A DNA stretch of 64,000 bases from Chionis minor (lineage: Eukaryota > Chordata > Aves > Charadriiformes > Chionididae), in the NCBI GenBank assembly GCA_013398295.1, contig VZSF01002925.1, positions 248,001 to 312,000 on the forward strand, read 5' to 3'. Position numbers and translations under genes: made by a program. Shown piece after piece: positions 21,204-33,100 of the stretch (positions within the stretch are counted from its first letter, which is position 1; each line of letters begins with the position of its first letter). The notes beneath the pieces were generated by a model. It had not been told where the DNA came from and searched no databases. It saw nothing but the letters and a program-made list of their open reading frames with translations.

Positions 21204-23905
21204 AGTTGTCCACAAGTCAACAGGTGAAGTTTATCACACTTGAAGTTCAGTTGAATTTGGAGCTACAGAGGAGAGGTGGCATCCGTCTGCTCATAAATGT
21301 ACGTGTTCTAACGATGCAGACTGGGGACATTTGCTATCTTTGAAATATTGAGTGCTGTTTCATCCAGTTTCACAGCTGCTTAGCCAAACTAACTTGAGCT
21401 TTATTTGGTGACAAGCTCCTGGAAGACTTTTTAAAATGAAGCGACGCGTGCTTGTGTTTTCTGAGTGCTTTGATACCCCTCTGCAGGCATTTTCCTAGGC
21501 AAACACAACTGGTTCACCAGAACTGTGCTGACAACAAGCTGTCTCCTGTAATTGGAGGAACAAATGAGGCTATTAAGGTGGTGGATTTTGCATCAAATAA
21601 AAGGCTTTGTGTTACCTGCAGGTGACCTTTGATTCCCCATAATGGCCCATAAATTGACTGCCCCAGGAGCTGCTCCTTGAAAGTTTATTGCTGTTCTCCT
21701 AAAGCAGATGTAGGTGAAAGAGGCTGAGCTACACCTTGGCTCTACTAGAGCCCTCCTGTAGCTCTCCTAAAAAAAAGGTCAAGCTCTATTCGTTGGAATG
21801 TCTCACGCAAGAGTTTTGAATCCAAATCATGCTAATTGGAGAGGGAAAGGGGAATTTGTGTCTATTTAACAGTATTTTCTTGTTTTTTAAATACACTAGT
21901 CTCTGCTTCATATAGGTTAGGCACAGAATTTGCTTGGTTAGTAGACCAGCCTTAACATTTGTATTATAAAACTTTAAAAAGATGTTATGTAAAAATTAGT
22001 CTTTAATTCTCTGTTTTCTTGGACTTGAAGGATGTCAACGCTGGCTTGATGATTTGTTTTGTAACACTGGAACTTTAAAGTTAGACAGCTATTTGTCTTA
22101 CCCTATATGTGTTTGTTTATACATAGGGGATTTATGCTGTGCTCATCCTTCACTGAGAAATATAATGATTACTGTTGCACCAGTGTGTGTTTAAATATAA
22201 ATGGAATAATATTTTGTTATTGTGAGCTCATAGATTACTTTTATTCAGTTTGTAATTGCATTTAATGGTTTGGAAGTCTGAGGAATTGCTAATGTTATAT
22301 TTGTGTTTTATGTAACACTGGGAGTTTTTGAAAACTACATCTTTTCTTCTGAGATGCGGTGATACGTAAATCGGGTACAACTTTTAGTTGTAAGCATCTT
22401 TTTAGCACAAAGGTTTTTGGTAAGCTGTTGTAGCTTTGTATGTAGCATTTTGAGGAAATGCAGGACAAGGGAGACATGTCCAGACTACGGCATTTCGGTT
22501 AAATTAATTGGACCCTCTGTGGCTGTGCCGCTTGCTTTCTTTTGTGCTACTAGATAGATGAGAGAGAAAGCAGCCTAGATACGAGCTGCCGCTTAAGAGA
22601 CTTGCTGACCCATAAGCAACATCATTTTCTTATATCCCTCTTAGAAGATGTGACTAATTATTTCTGCGTTACCCTTGAATTAATGAAGAGGGGGTTTAAG
22701 AAGCGTCTGTAAGGTCAGCTGATCTACTCATGGATCCCTTCCATGGAACAAAAGTAATCTTCACAGAATGTGCTTCCTTTAAACAGCATCAAAGGAGCGG
22801 AGTCCTCCCCCTTCAGATACCTTCTACTGTGTTTATCTCATAAATAGAAGGTTTTCCTCCTAAAGAGAGGAAGCTTTATAAGGTCAAGAAAGGTTCTGGT
22901 GACCATTCTGGATAGCTTTGTCTCACTCCTCCTCCTGTCACCCCTCCTCTTTCTTCCCCATCTGAGAAGGCTGAAGAGAAGCGGTGCAAACGGATGAGCA
23001 CAGTGAGCCTGTCTCAGAGCAAAATTAGCAGCCTTAATTTTGTAGTAAAACAAGGAGCAGGAGGTGTAGGGTTCACTCTTTCTCCTCTTAGTTTTCCAGG
23101 TCTCTGCGAAGCAGATGTTTGCTTTAAGCACTGGGATCGTGAAGGAGCTTCTCAAAGGCGCCTTGAGGACTGCAACAGTTTTGTCATTTGTTTGTTTTGT
23201 TTGGGGTTTTTTTGTAAATAGCATAGAACATGAAGAGGCAGAAGACTGGAATCAGTGCCCTAAGGAAGGGAGTAATTTCAAACCATTCTCAGCTTTCATG
23301 GAGCTGACTTCATGCTTCTCTACAGTAAGCCTTCGAAAAGTAAATGGAAGGAAGTGGGAGAACATGAGCGAGTTAGTCCACCCACAAGAAAATCTGCTAT
23401 AACTTTCATGCCCGAAAATTAATACAAGCCATATGGGTTTAAAAAAATGGCTAATCTTTATTTATGAAATAACAAAAATCAAGTTAACTTTAAGGTCGTT
23501 CTAACATCTGTTGTCTTAACAGCATGGGCTAGGAGGCTGCATGGGGTCTGCTCTACTGCTCAGCATCAGAGGATCTTTTGGGAAGGAGTATGGGAAAATT
23601 CATTAACACTGTATTCCATCCTGCTCAGTTTCCCTCACCCACCTCACTACTACCAATAGTTTGAGATTTGAAAATAAAAGCGGTGAATTCAGTCAAATGC
23701 TATTTTAAAATGTAACTGGGAGGATAGTAAGGCTAATTAGGTCACCGTGGTCCAGAAGGTGAGAAAGTGTTGCTTCAAAACGGTGTGTATTTCAGGAATA
23801 TCCTAGATATAGCCTACTAATAAAGCTCAGCAAATGGAGGAAGATGGCAAGAAATTCAGTATTGGATTGATTTTATGGGGTATTTTATTCTAGAATTAGT
23901 TTCTC
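21204..23905. other. Unannotated stretch
   Basis: About 2.7 kb of mainly AT-rich DNA with no recognised exon or repeat. The AT-rich part at 21950-22330 has no coding-like frames. Confidence 0.45.
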
Positions 23906-24172
23906 TTCACAGAATCACAGAATGGTAGGGCTTGAAAGGGACCTTCAGAGATCACCTGGTGCAACCCCTCTGCCAAAGCAGGTTCACCTGGAGCAGGTAG
24001 CACAGGAATGCATCCGGGTGGGTTTTGAGTATCTCCAGAGGAGACTCCACCACCTCTCTGGGCAGCCTGTTCCAGTGCTCTGCCACCCTATTTTTCCTCA
24101 TGTTGAGATGGAATTTCCTGTGTTCCAGCTTGTGCCTGTTGCCCCTTGTCCTGTCCCTGCGCACCACGGGTT
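23906..24172 (-). mobile_element. CR1 LINE 3' fragment, minus strand
   Basis: The + strand begins with TCACAGAATCACAGAATGG, the reverse complement of the CR1 3' end, and continues with ACTCCACCACCTCTCTGGGC. It fades out after CCTGTCCCTGCGCACCACGG. It is a 5'-truncated copy of an older subgroup. Confidence 0.9.
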
Positions 24173-25392
24173 TTTTATTGTTTGATTCTCTAAGGCTTAT
24201 TTCCGAAGTCCTCATTACCATTTTTCCTTCAGGAGAAAAATGGTCTAATCTAATCTAGAGCATGGAATTAGAGTTTGTCCATCTTGCAAAGAGTCAAATG
24301 AATCCATGGGGACGATGGTGCTTCTCAGTTGTGCTGAATTATTTCTGATGGAGGATTGGGCTTGGATTTTGACACTCAAAGTAAAATGTCGTTTGTCTTT
24401 CGGTTTTATCTGTCCAAATGCTCCTAGTTAAATAGGAAAGACCGTCTCTGGTGGCAGTACAATGATGGCTGAGTTTCTCAGTCTTCCGAGATCGTTTGAG
24501 TTCGTCCTTGTCATCCTTGTTCTCTGTTGTGCCCTTTGGCAAAAGGCGTTCAGGAGAAGGCTGTATGCTAGAGAAGACACTGGTGGAGGGGCACGGGGTT
24601 GCTAGGGGGCAAGGATGATAGATTTAGAGACCAGGTTATCCAAGGTAGATTTCCAAGACAGCCGTAACAAACTTGAACTTAAGGTAGACTTCAGGAGCTG
24701 TAATTCCAGATTTGATGTAATAACGATGCACCATTTTTCACTAGTTCCTGTGAACAAAGAGAAGATGTTTGTTTGACTCAGGCTAAAGGGCAACTTGGGG
24801 CAGATAATCTTTTCCACTCTAAAATGTTACACGCGCACACACAATAATTATAGTAATTTTAAAAAGAAACCATAAGGAACAAGCTTATGAAGGCTGCAGT
24901 GCAATTTCAACGTTTGGAGAGCATCTTTGCAGAATTCTGCATACAAATTCTGGAAAAGCAAATGAACTCAGATGCGGAAGACTGTTGCAGGAGCAATAAA
25001 CATGCTTAAATTTTTAGAACAGTCATCAGGCACTCTTGGCTTTACAGGCGCTTCTGCAGTTGTCTCAGTAAAAGCATTTGTGGCTTAACAAAAAAATCCT
25101 GCGCTTTTCCTGAGGGCAAACTTGGTTTGGGAGCTCGCATTTTTTATTAGCCAAATGAATACAATGAAGAGATGTTCTTCTTCCATCTCTTACATCGATA
25201 TGCAAATCATTTTAAAATAAATACGCTTGTTGTTCAGCATCTAGTAACTACTAGAGGGACAAACAGTAGTCCGTGAAGTGGCTAAAACTATGAATTATGC
25301 AGTCCAAAATAATAGTAATGGTGGTGATGATGATGATGATGTGATTACCGTGCTCTAGGCTGTGCCTCTTCATTTTTGTCTTGAGCAAACAC
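24173..25392. other. Unannotated stretch with short GAT repeat
   Basis: No gene recognised. A (GAT)n microsatellite of about six units lies at 25326-25344. A short CA-type tract lies near 24830. Confidence 0.5.
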
Positions 25393-25814
25393 TAGGGCTA
25401 CAAAGATGATGAGGGGCTGGAGCATCTTTCTGATGAGGAAAGGCTGAGGGAGTTGGGTCTGTTTAGCCTGGAGAAGAGCAGGCTGAGGGGGGATCTCATC
25501 AATGTCTACAAATACTCCAAGGGAGGGTGCCGGGAGGAGGGGGCCAGGCTTTTTCCAGTGGTGCCCAGTGAGAGGACAAGAGGTGACGGGCACAAACTTG
25601 ACCATAGGAAGCTCCATCTGAACGTGAGGAGGAACTTCTTTCCTTGGAGGGTGGCAGAGCCCTGGCAGAGGCTGCCCAGAGAGGTGGTGGAGTCTCCACC
25701 TCTGGAGACATTCCCAACCCGCCTGGGCGCCATCCTGTGCCCCCTGCTGTAGGTGGCCCTGCTCTGGCAGGGGGGTTGGACCAGATGATCTCCAGAGGTC
25801 TCTTCCAACCCCTA
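25393..25814 (+). mobile_element. CR1 LINE fragment
   Basis: ORF2 C-terminal coding is visible in a partly open frame (25453-25752): LFSLEKSRLRGDLI, then the 3' UTR with GGTGGAGTCTCCACCTCTGG and GACCAGATGATCTCCAGAGG. Unlike the other copies it ends in CCAACCCCTAAAAAAG and runs into an A-rich tail (to about 25845) instead of the usual ATTCTATG units. The terminal repeat has been lost, or the copy was joined to an A-rich target. Confidence 0.92.
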
Positions 25815-28800
25815 AAAAAGAATAATTAAAAAAAAAAAGGAAAAAACAGGCTGCTCCCTTCTCTCTGTTGGAAGGAGATCTCTGTTGCTGGGATGTTCAT
25901 CTGGTAGCCGCGATGATGCAAAAGAAGAACTGAAAACCAAATCTTTATTCTGCTGTGTCGATGCAGATCTGTCTGCTTTCTCCACAAAGCTGCTGAATAC
26001 CGAGTTGAGTTTGGTTTCTCAGGGCGGTGAAATTCCGGCAAGCGTTCTCCGTTTGGCTCATTCCTGGTCCCCTTCCCGACAGCGCTCGAACTTGCCAGCC
26101 AGTTTGATCAAAACTTGATGAATAGAGATATGAACTGATGTGAAAATAATTGGTTGAATAGCGGAGAGACCCTAATGATGCCGTTTGCTGAGGGAGAAAC
26201 TCTCTGCTGATTAGACATCCCAGACACCCGCAGGAGCTCCGGCTCCGGGTACAACCCTAGAGAAAGCCAAGCTTTGCCAGTTCGGCTGATAGGCGGTTTA
26301 GTTCTTTATTTTTATTTAGAAAAGCTCGAGTGGAAAAAATTATACAACCTTTTCTGTGCCTCCCAGTTGTCCAAAACTTGCCGTTTAACCCTTTATCCCA
26401 CAAGGCCGTGTGATTTTTGCAGTCCGCTTCCCTAGGAGACAGGATCAGCCCTGCAGGCAAATTTTAAAACAAAAACTAAATGCCTTGATACTATTCAAAA
26501 GCTTCTGACTTTCCTTCCCCTCCCTTTGCTTTCAAAAAGCTGGTGCTGATGTTCAGTAGACTTTAAAACCAGGCTGAAATTGAGCAACCAAAGTCACGGT
26601 CACGGTAGAAAAGTCTCGACTTGAATTTCCTCGGAGGCAAAATGCCAATTCTTAGCTGAGGACGTTGGCCCTGTCTGTTGTTATTGGGGTAGTCTGAGTT
26701 TTTTTTCTGGTTAGGATGTGTATTTTAGGGAAACGGCCAGCGCTTCTACATGTTCTTAGTATAAACAAATGCGTTAATTTTTTAAAATAAATATTTTTTT
26801 AGTATTTTCTTTGATGGCTGTTAGCATTGCTTACACAGCGAGTACTGTGCAGATGCAAGCGGTGTCTGTCAGCGTCCGCGTCTTAGACAACGAGCAGGAA
26901 TGTTCCTGCTCCACAGTCCTAATTTCTGACAGATGTTCCTTACCTCAGTAAATGTTATAATCTGATTGGCGTCTCTTAAAACAGGTTATTTTACATAAAT
27001 GGTACTTGGATACCTACTTGATGAGCGATATTTATAAAACGGTACAAATACTTGATATTAAAATACTATAGACACACTTAACTTTTCCAGGTTTTGGGTT
27101 TTGTGGTTTGGTTTTTTTTTTTCATTTGTTTGGGTTTTCTGCTGTTTTTTTTTTCAGTTTGTGCCTCGTCTTCTGCTCTGTCCCTGCCCCCCTCCCCCCA
27201 CAACTGAAAGTTTGAGCTTTCTGACTTTCTCCAGAACACACATTTTTTTGCTTTTGGCTTTTTTTGTGCGGAAAACCTGATCATGTTATTTGAAAGAAGA
27301 GAACGAGCATATGCCTACTGGTTACTTTTGACAATAACATAGAAATTAAGTAATTTAAAAAAAAAAAAATCTTAGCATCGAGGAAGCATTTAGTTTACTT
27401 TAAAAAAATCTATGCTCAGGTGTGTAAGATACCAGATAACTTCCACATAATATTCCACCAGAATAAAAAATTTCTCATGCTACTTAGTACTTTGTTTTCA
27501 CCTTCATTTTGTAGCCGTGTACTCCAAGAGGAAGGTACATCCTTGAGGAGAATGATTATAATAGTGGTATCATCAATAAGGATATAGCTCTAACGAGCAG
27601 ACACTCGGCACTTGGATTGATAATCTAGATTAGTCTCATCTGTTAGAAGCAGAAAGAAAAATGCCACTCCACGCATTCTGTGTGTTAAAATTCTCCTCGG
27701 TAATGCAATCACCAGTTGATATTTAAAGGGTTTTGTTGTCGGGAATGAAACTGAATTTAGGCCCTGCCACTTTTTTCACCTCTTGAATTTGTGTCACCAG
27801 TTTTCTGCGCAACACTTGGTGGATGAAACACAGGTTTTTTTAATATTTTACTCCCTTAAAGCAGAGGATGAACCGGCTTATGGCAAAACTAAGGTAGGGA
27901 AACAAGCCCCAGTTGCTCCAGGTCGGCGCGGGAGCCCCTGGCAGAGCTGGCTGGGTAAAAAGCAGCTTTTCCGCGCCGTGCCTTGGAGCAGGGAGGCACC
28001 TATCCCGCATCTTCCGTAGGGTTGTGTTCTGCCCGTTACTGCAGCGTGGGTTGGCTGTATTACTGAAGGTAGAGAGAACCGACCTGGTTGCTGGAAGTAT
28101 TTGGCCGGCTGCGGAGCACGTAAAGGCTTTGTAAACTTTTTGGGAGGGGGGAGGAAGGCATCCAGGCATGTCTTCAGCTCCCGTTGGCTTTCTTCAGCCC
28201 CAGAAAGAGCTTTGTGCCTGAGCAGTGATGCAGAACATCTGATGGGCCTGCTTGCGGCCTAATCTCTCTCTTTTTTTTTTTCTTTTTTTTTTCTTTTTTC
28301 TCCCCAGGGAATATTTTTTCCTCTTTTAAGTACAGAAGAAAGCAATGCTTTAAAAAAAAAAAATTCAAAAAAAAATCAGCAACTGTATTTATCAAGAGTT
28401 TTGCCGTACAGCGCTGTAGCATGTCGGGAAGCGAAGCTGGCAGCGTTAGAGCGAAGAATGGTAATTAAACATGTGCTGTAAACGAGTGCGTGCTGCTCCA
28501 AGTAGGCAGATAGGTTAAGTTGAAGGCTGCTGGCTTTAGATTAATTCCCTTTTGGTTATAGTCTTGGATTAAGCCCTTATATGCCTTACTGCTGAGGGCT
28601 GGGAGGGAGAAAAGATTACCCTGGAATATAGAAAGAGCTTTAATGATCTGTGCGGGAGTCTCATTCCGCTTGATTTTTAATACGTATTTTAGCTGAATCG
28701 CTTGTTTATAGTTGGTTTTTTTGCGAAACCTTTTGCTAGGAGCAAAAGGAATATTTTCTTTATTTCCCTGTACATCTGTGTGCGTTTGTAAGCATACGCT

Positions 28801-29079
28801 TTTGCAATGTTTATACTCAAGTATTTTTTAAAAGAGGGGGAAAAAAAAGAAAAAAAGAAATACGAGTAGTTTTGATGTTAGGGGCCGTGAAGTTAAGGAG
28901 AAACAAATGCCATGTGGGGTGCGGGGTGCGCATTTGTGCCTTTTGCCCACGAGTGTGTGAAGAAGCGCTGGGTTTAGAGGAGGGTTTCGACGTGGTACCC
29001 GGTAATTAGTGGCACGGGCTGTGATATTTGCTCTTTCCTTACGGCAGAGGAACGCTCCGGGGGTTCTTTCCCCAGTCAG
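25815..29079. other. Unannotated stretch
   Basis: About 3.3 kb without a recognised gene or interspersed repeat. T-rich runs at 27110-27155 and 28268-28302, and A-rich runs at 27357-27370 and 28351-28375, account for the low-complexity content. GC content and CpG frequency rise towards the right end. Confidence 0.45.
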
Positions 29080-29925
29080 CTCCGAGCGGGGAAGTCGGGC
29101 GGGTGCCAATGGAGGATCTGACCCCGCTTTGGGGGAGTTTCGTGCGCTTTTGGGGTGTCGGGAGATGGATGGGAGGACAAAATGGATAAAAGCGATGGTT
29201 CAAAATGCAGGCACTGGGTCTCCGAGCGGGGAAGTCGGGCAGGTGCCAACGGAGGGTTTGATCCCGCTTCGGGGGAGTTTCTATGCACTTTTGGGGTGTT
29301 GGGAAATGGATAGGGGGACAAGACGGATAAAAGCGATGGCTTAAAATGCAGGCACTGGGTCTCCGAGCGGGGAAGTCGGGCAGGTGCCGACAGAGGGTCT
29401 GACCCCGCTTCAGGGAAGTTTCCGTGCGCTTTTGGGGTGTCGGGAGATGGATGGGAGGACAAAATGGATAAAAGCGATGGCTCAAAACGTGGGCACTGGG
29501 TCTCCGAGCGGGGAAGTCGGGCAGGTGCCGATGGAGGGTTTGATCGCGCTTTTGGGGGAGTTTCGGTTCGCTTTTGGGGTGTCGGGAAATGGATGGGGGG
29601 ACAAGACAGATCAAAGCGATGGCTCAAAACGTGGGCACTGGGTCTCCGAGCGGGGAAGTCGGGCAGGTGCCAGTGGAGGGTCTGACCGCGCTTCGGGGAA
29701 GTTTCCGTGCGCTTTCGGGGTGTCAGGAGATGGATGGGTGGACAAGACAGATCAAAGCGATGGCTCAGAATGTGGGCGCTGGGTCTCCAAGTGGGGAGGT
29801 CGGGCAGGTGCCGACAGAGGGTCTGACCCCGCTTCGGGGAAGTTTCCGTGCGCTTTTGGGGTGTCGGGAGATGGATGGGAGGACAAGACGGATAAAAGCG
29901 ATGGCTCAAAACGTGGGCGCTGGGT
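29080..29925 (+). repeat. Minisatellite, six units of about 141 bp
   Basis: Six head-to-tail units begin at 29080, 29220, 29361, 29502, 29644 and 29785, giving periods of 140-142 bp. Each starts near CTCCGAGCGGGGAAGTCGGG and contains GCGCTTTTGGGGTGTCGGGA, GGATGGGAGGACAA and AAAGCGATGGCTCAAAA. Because 141 is three times 47, all copies stay roughly in the same frame, which creates long spurious open frames on both strands. Units differ by substitutions and single-base indels. It is GC- and CpG-rich and abuts the CpG island. Confidence 0.96.
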
Positions 29926-30011
29926 GGGAAAGCGCCGTTTGTCGGAGCGAGTGGCCCGGCCCGGGGGGTGTCGCCGTGCGAGGCCGGCCGGGGGTCGCCG
30001 TACGGGGTGGG

Positions 30012-30033
30012 ACACACACACACACACACACAC
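30012..30033. repeat. (CA)11 microsatellite
   Basis: An uninterrupted AC/CA dinucleotide run inside the CpG island. It is likely to vary in length between individuals. Confidence 0.97.
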
Positions 30034-30106
30034 GGCGACCCCGCGGGGCTCCGGGAGCGCTGAGCCCGGCTGCGGGGGGGCGGCGCGGCCCCAGGCGGAT
30101 CCCGGG

Positions 30107-30136
30107 ATGCGCCGCGGTTCCCAGCCCGGCGGCCGG
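30107..30136 (+). other. Candidate first-exon end with strong donor
   Basis: GGCGGCCGG|GTAAGCAGG places a near-consensus splice donor at 30137. A short ATG frame (30107, reading MRRGSQPGGR) ends exactly at the junction. Joined to the PTK2 exon at 61060 it would meet a stop (TAG) within six codons. If used, this would therefore be a non-coding PTK2 first exon carrying a short upstream ORF. The transcription start is unknown. Confidence 0.35.
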
Positions 30137-30176
30137 GTAAGCAGGAGGCGGCCGGGGGAAGCCGACAGAAGAGGCA

Positions 30177-30208
30177 GATTAGCATATTAATGCGGCGCTT
30201 TGCTAATC
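30177..30208. promoter_or_regulatory. Inverted GATTAGCA/TGCTAATC pair
   Basis: A perfect 8-bp inverted repeat, GATTAGCA at 30177-30184 and TGCTAATC at 30201-30208, separated by 16 bp. It is an AT-rich patch in an otherwise GC-rich island. Both arms contain homeodomain/POU-like TAAT cores. A paired binding site is inferred only. Confidence 0.35.
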
Positions 30209-30540
30209 GCCTCCCCTGCCTGCCTCCCTCCCCGCCTCCTTCCCCGCAGGAAGGCAGGAAGGGCACCCAGCGCTCGCTCCGCCGCCGCCTGCGCCCTCCT
30301 CGGCCCCTCGCCCCCGGGGGAAGGATGGTCCCGGCGTCCAGCCGCCCGGGCGGGAGAAGATGAGGCAGCGGCGCGGCCGCCCCCTCGCCCCGCCGCCGCC
30401 GCCGCCGGGTGAAGGCAGCAGAGGGCAGCGGGGACCCCAGCGGGGCAACGGGGGGCTCCCGGTTCCTCCCCCCGGCCGGCCCCGCCGATCTCCGGAGCGC
30501 CCCACGCCGGCCTGAGCCCGCCCGGGGGCCCCGGCTGTGG

Positions 30541-30643
30541 ATGTGGGTGCTGGGGGTGAGCGACCGGCGGGGCCCGCGGCCAGCAGGTGCCGGCTGGATG
30601 GAGAAGAGCGGCTGCAGCCCCTTCCCCATGTGCTGGGCCAAAG
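30541..30643 (+). other. PTK2: Candidate alternative PTK2 5' exon, in frame
   Basis: The frame is open from 30364 and holds ATGs at 30541, 30598 and 30628. It ends at a donor-like GGCCAAAG|GTACAC (junction after 30643) with one base (G) carried over. The PTK2 exon at 61060 begins with AG, so splicing would make the codon GAG and read ...MEKSGCSPFPMCWAK-E-YDRYLASSKT-M before the canonical FAK start. The extension from 30541 would be 45 residues. The ATG contexts are weak (T at -3). The donor is moderate. The frame match has a one-in-three chance of being luck. Confidence 0.3.
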
Positions 30644-33083
30644 GTACACGCGCCTTCCCTTTCCCTTTATTTTTATTTTTTTTAAAAAAAATACATTTCT
30701 TTCCCCCACCCTCCACCCCCTCCAGCTGACTGCTTTGCCACCTGTGGGTCTGCGGGGTTTTATTCCTATCAAAAGGCCAAAAAAAAAGGTAGGAAATAAA
30801 CTCTATATTCTGCTCATGCGCTCGTAATGCAAAGCAGCCCACGGGATCTTCTTTCACCTGACAGCTGTAATGCCTTTTTTTTTTTTTTTCCCCCCTTCCC
30901 TTCCCTTTCTTTTCCCCTTGCTTTTCAGAATTATCGGAAACGAAAGAGCGCTTGAGCTGTGGGGTTTTTACTTCCAGTGACGGCAGGATCCCAGGGCTTT
31001 GTTTTTCATCTTTGTGCGCGTGAACCCCCTTGCGAGGCTGATGCCGCTTTCTCTTGCCTTTTGGATGAAATAGTGTTGTGGTTTTTTTAAGCGGCTGATG
31101 GTAGGAAGCATTTCCAGTGCGAGAAGACGAACGTCTTTTGACTTGGTCTCTTAGAAGTTGCCACCCCTATTATTCACCCCCCCAAAAAGAGACAATAACT
31201 AGCCACAAAGCATGCAGTTCTTCCGAGGAGAGGGGTTGGCTTGCAATTGAGGCTTAACAATAATTAGATGGAAATGTGAAACTCAATCACATGATTATTG
31301 CCTTAACTTGCATCCCAAGCCACTTTTAACGTTATAAATATCCCAGAGATACTTATTATAATCTAGAAAGTATTTTCTGTGTTGGTGGTGTGGGTGGGAG
31401 GGTGCATATGAAGGTACGGTACAGGGATAAAGCTCAAAATTGTGTTAGTAGCCAAAGAATGAAATCTTCCTTAGATGGAAAACAACTGTAAAAGGTTGAG
31501 TGTTGCTGATTGTAAGCATAACTTTCCTCGTGTTCGCTTTCATTTCAATGTACTTTCTTTTTTGGAAGAGAAACCGGCAGTGAAGTATTGCGTCACCGTA
31601 ATCTTGGATCACGGACAGAGGCAGTTACTTCAGGAGTTCAGGGGAAACGGAGCTGGAGTCGGTAGGCACAGCTGCTGATTAGTCGTCTTGGAAAAAAGAA
31701 CAGTAAATTTATTTAGAATGCTCGTTGTCTTGTTATTTGCAGGAGAGGAAGGAGCATTTAACGCTGTCATCGTCTTGCGTGCTTTCTCTGCCTTATTGAA
31801 CTCTTCAGGCTGTGGGTTTGTCACACACCGACACGTTATAGGAGCACATACAGTAGAAATAACTAAAAAGAAGAAATTGCAGAACTTAAACACTGTGTCC
31901 TGGTAACATCATGTGGAGTTTGGGATCTGTCAGCTCGCTGGGGAGTAATAGTTAATCAAGCAGTGATTAGCAGCACCTGGAAACAAGGCTAAACCGACCC
32001 TGCGCTTTGCTTTTAGTAGAACTTGTTTAGCAGGAAGGGGTGAGAGCGATGCCTGCTCCTGCGTGCCGTAAACTGGGTAACGGAAGTATTGGTTGAAATT
32101 GGGATTCATCTCCTGCTCGGGCTGTTGCGAGGGTCAGAATGAAGGTAATTCCTAGAGAGGAGATTTCAAAAAATAGGGAAGAAAAATCTTTTGAAGGAAA
32201 AAGCGAGTTGTTGAGGCTGGTTAGTATTGGGGATATCCGTTTTCTCCCTCCTGCCGCAGCACCGGAGGGATGGCTGCAGCAGGGCTGGCTGCTCCTTGCG
32301 GAAGACGGCTGCGTTGGGCCATGATAAAAGGTATTGATTCCTCCCCTCCCCTCTTTCCCCCCCCCACAGCAACTAAAATGAATGAAAAATGATCCCTCCC
32401 TCTTCCTCTGGCCGCCTGTGCAGTGCTCTGGGAGCATAAGTTCAGGGAAGATGGCTTATCCAGCCGCCTCTGTCCCGAAATGGAGAACAGCCATGTAATC
32501 TCTTTTTANCATAAGAGGACAAAGACACCAGCATCTTCGTGACTGCCAATTGTGGGGATTTCTAGAAAAAGCTCCATCTCGGCCTCCAAAAAAAAGAAAA
32601 AATAGGACAGATGAGAAATAGCTTGTGCTATATTTGTCGTTGAATGGTGGCCATTCCTTAGTTGATGAATACTCTTTGTACTGTTCACCAGCTTAACCTT
32701 AGGGAAATGAAACGGATCTGGCCTACTTTGATAAGGGCTGTGAGATATCTACAGTCAAAGAAAGGTAATATATTAACGAGAGAAACATTTAGTCTGGATG
32801 GCTTTATTCTGTCTCTTTGGCTTTTCTGTTAAAGCATCAGGTTACCTGCGGCAAAAAACGATAAAACTTTTTGAAGTGTTTTATAATGTCTTAAAATGTC
32901 ATCTTGATGTGTATATGTTTTATTATCCATTGTGTCTTTCTAAATGGTCCGCTCTTGTATTCGGATGCGACAGATTGAGCGTTTGGCGTGCTATGTGTGA
33001 TCTCACAGCAAACTCTCATTCTGTGAAAACGCTTTGAAATATTTCAGCGAGTCTGTGTTCATACAGAGTATGATTTCTACGTT

Positions 33084-33100
33084 TGTGTGTGTGTGTGTGT
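33084..33100. repeat. (TG)n microsatellite
   Basis: An uninterrupted GT dinucleotide run of about eight units. Confidence 0.95.

Larger units (their letters stand above)
29926..30660 (+). promoter_or_regulatory. PTK2: CpG island, candidate PTK2 promoter
   Basis: The densest CpG and GC-rich block in the window. It has GC-box-like elements (for example CCCCGCCTC at 30231-30239), CCG-triplet runs at 30390-30408 and no TATA box. CpG-island promoters of this type are usual for broadly expressed genes, and PTK2 lies on the same strand about 30 kb downstream. The island includes a (CA)n tract at 30012-30033 and two splice-donor candidates. The promoter role is inferred, and transcription in the opposite direction is also possible. 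Confidence 0.6.

Noticed and set aside
29076..30857. 593-codon open frame on the - strand, plus 188-268-codon + frames, as genes
   Set aside because: They consist of the 141-bp minisatellite (47 codons per unit) and CpG-island sequence. The open frames are explained by the period being a multiple of three and by low stop density in GC-rich DNA. No domain is visible.
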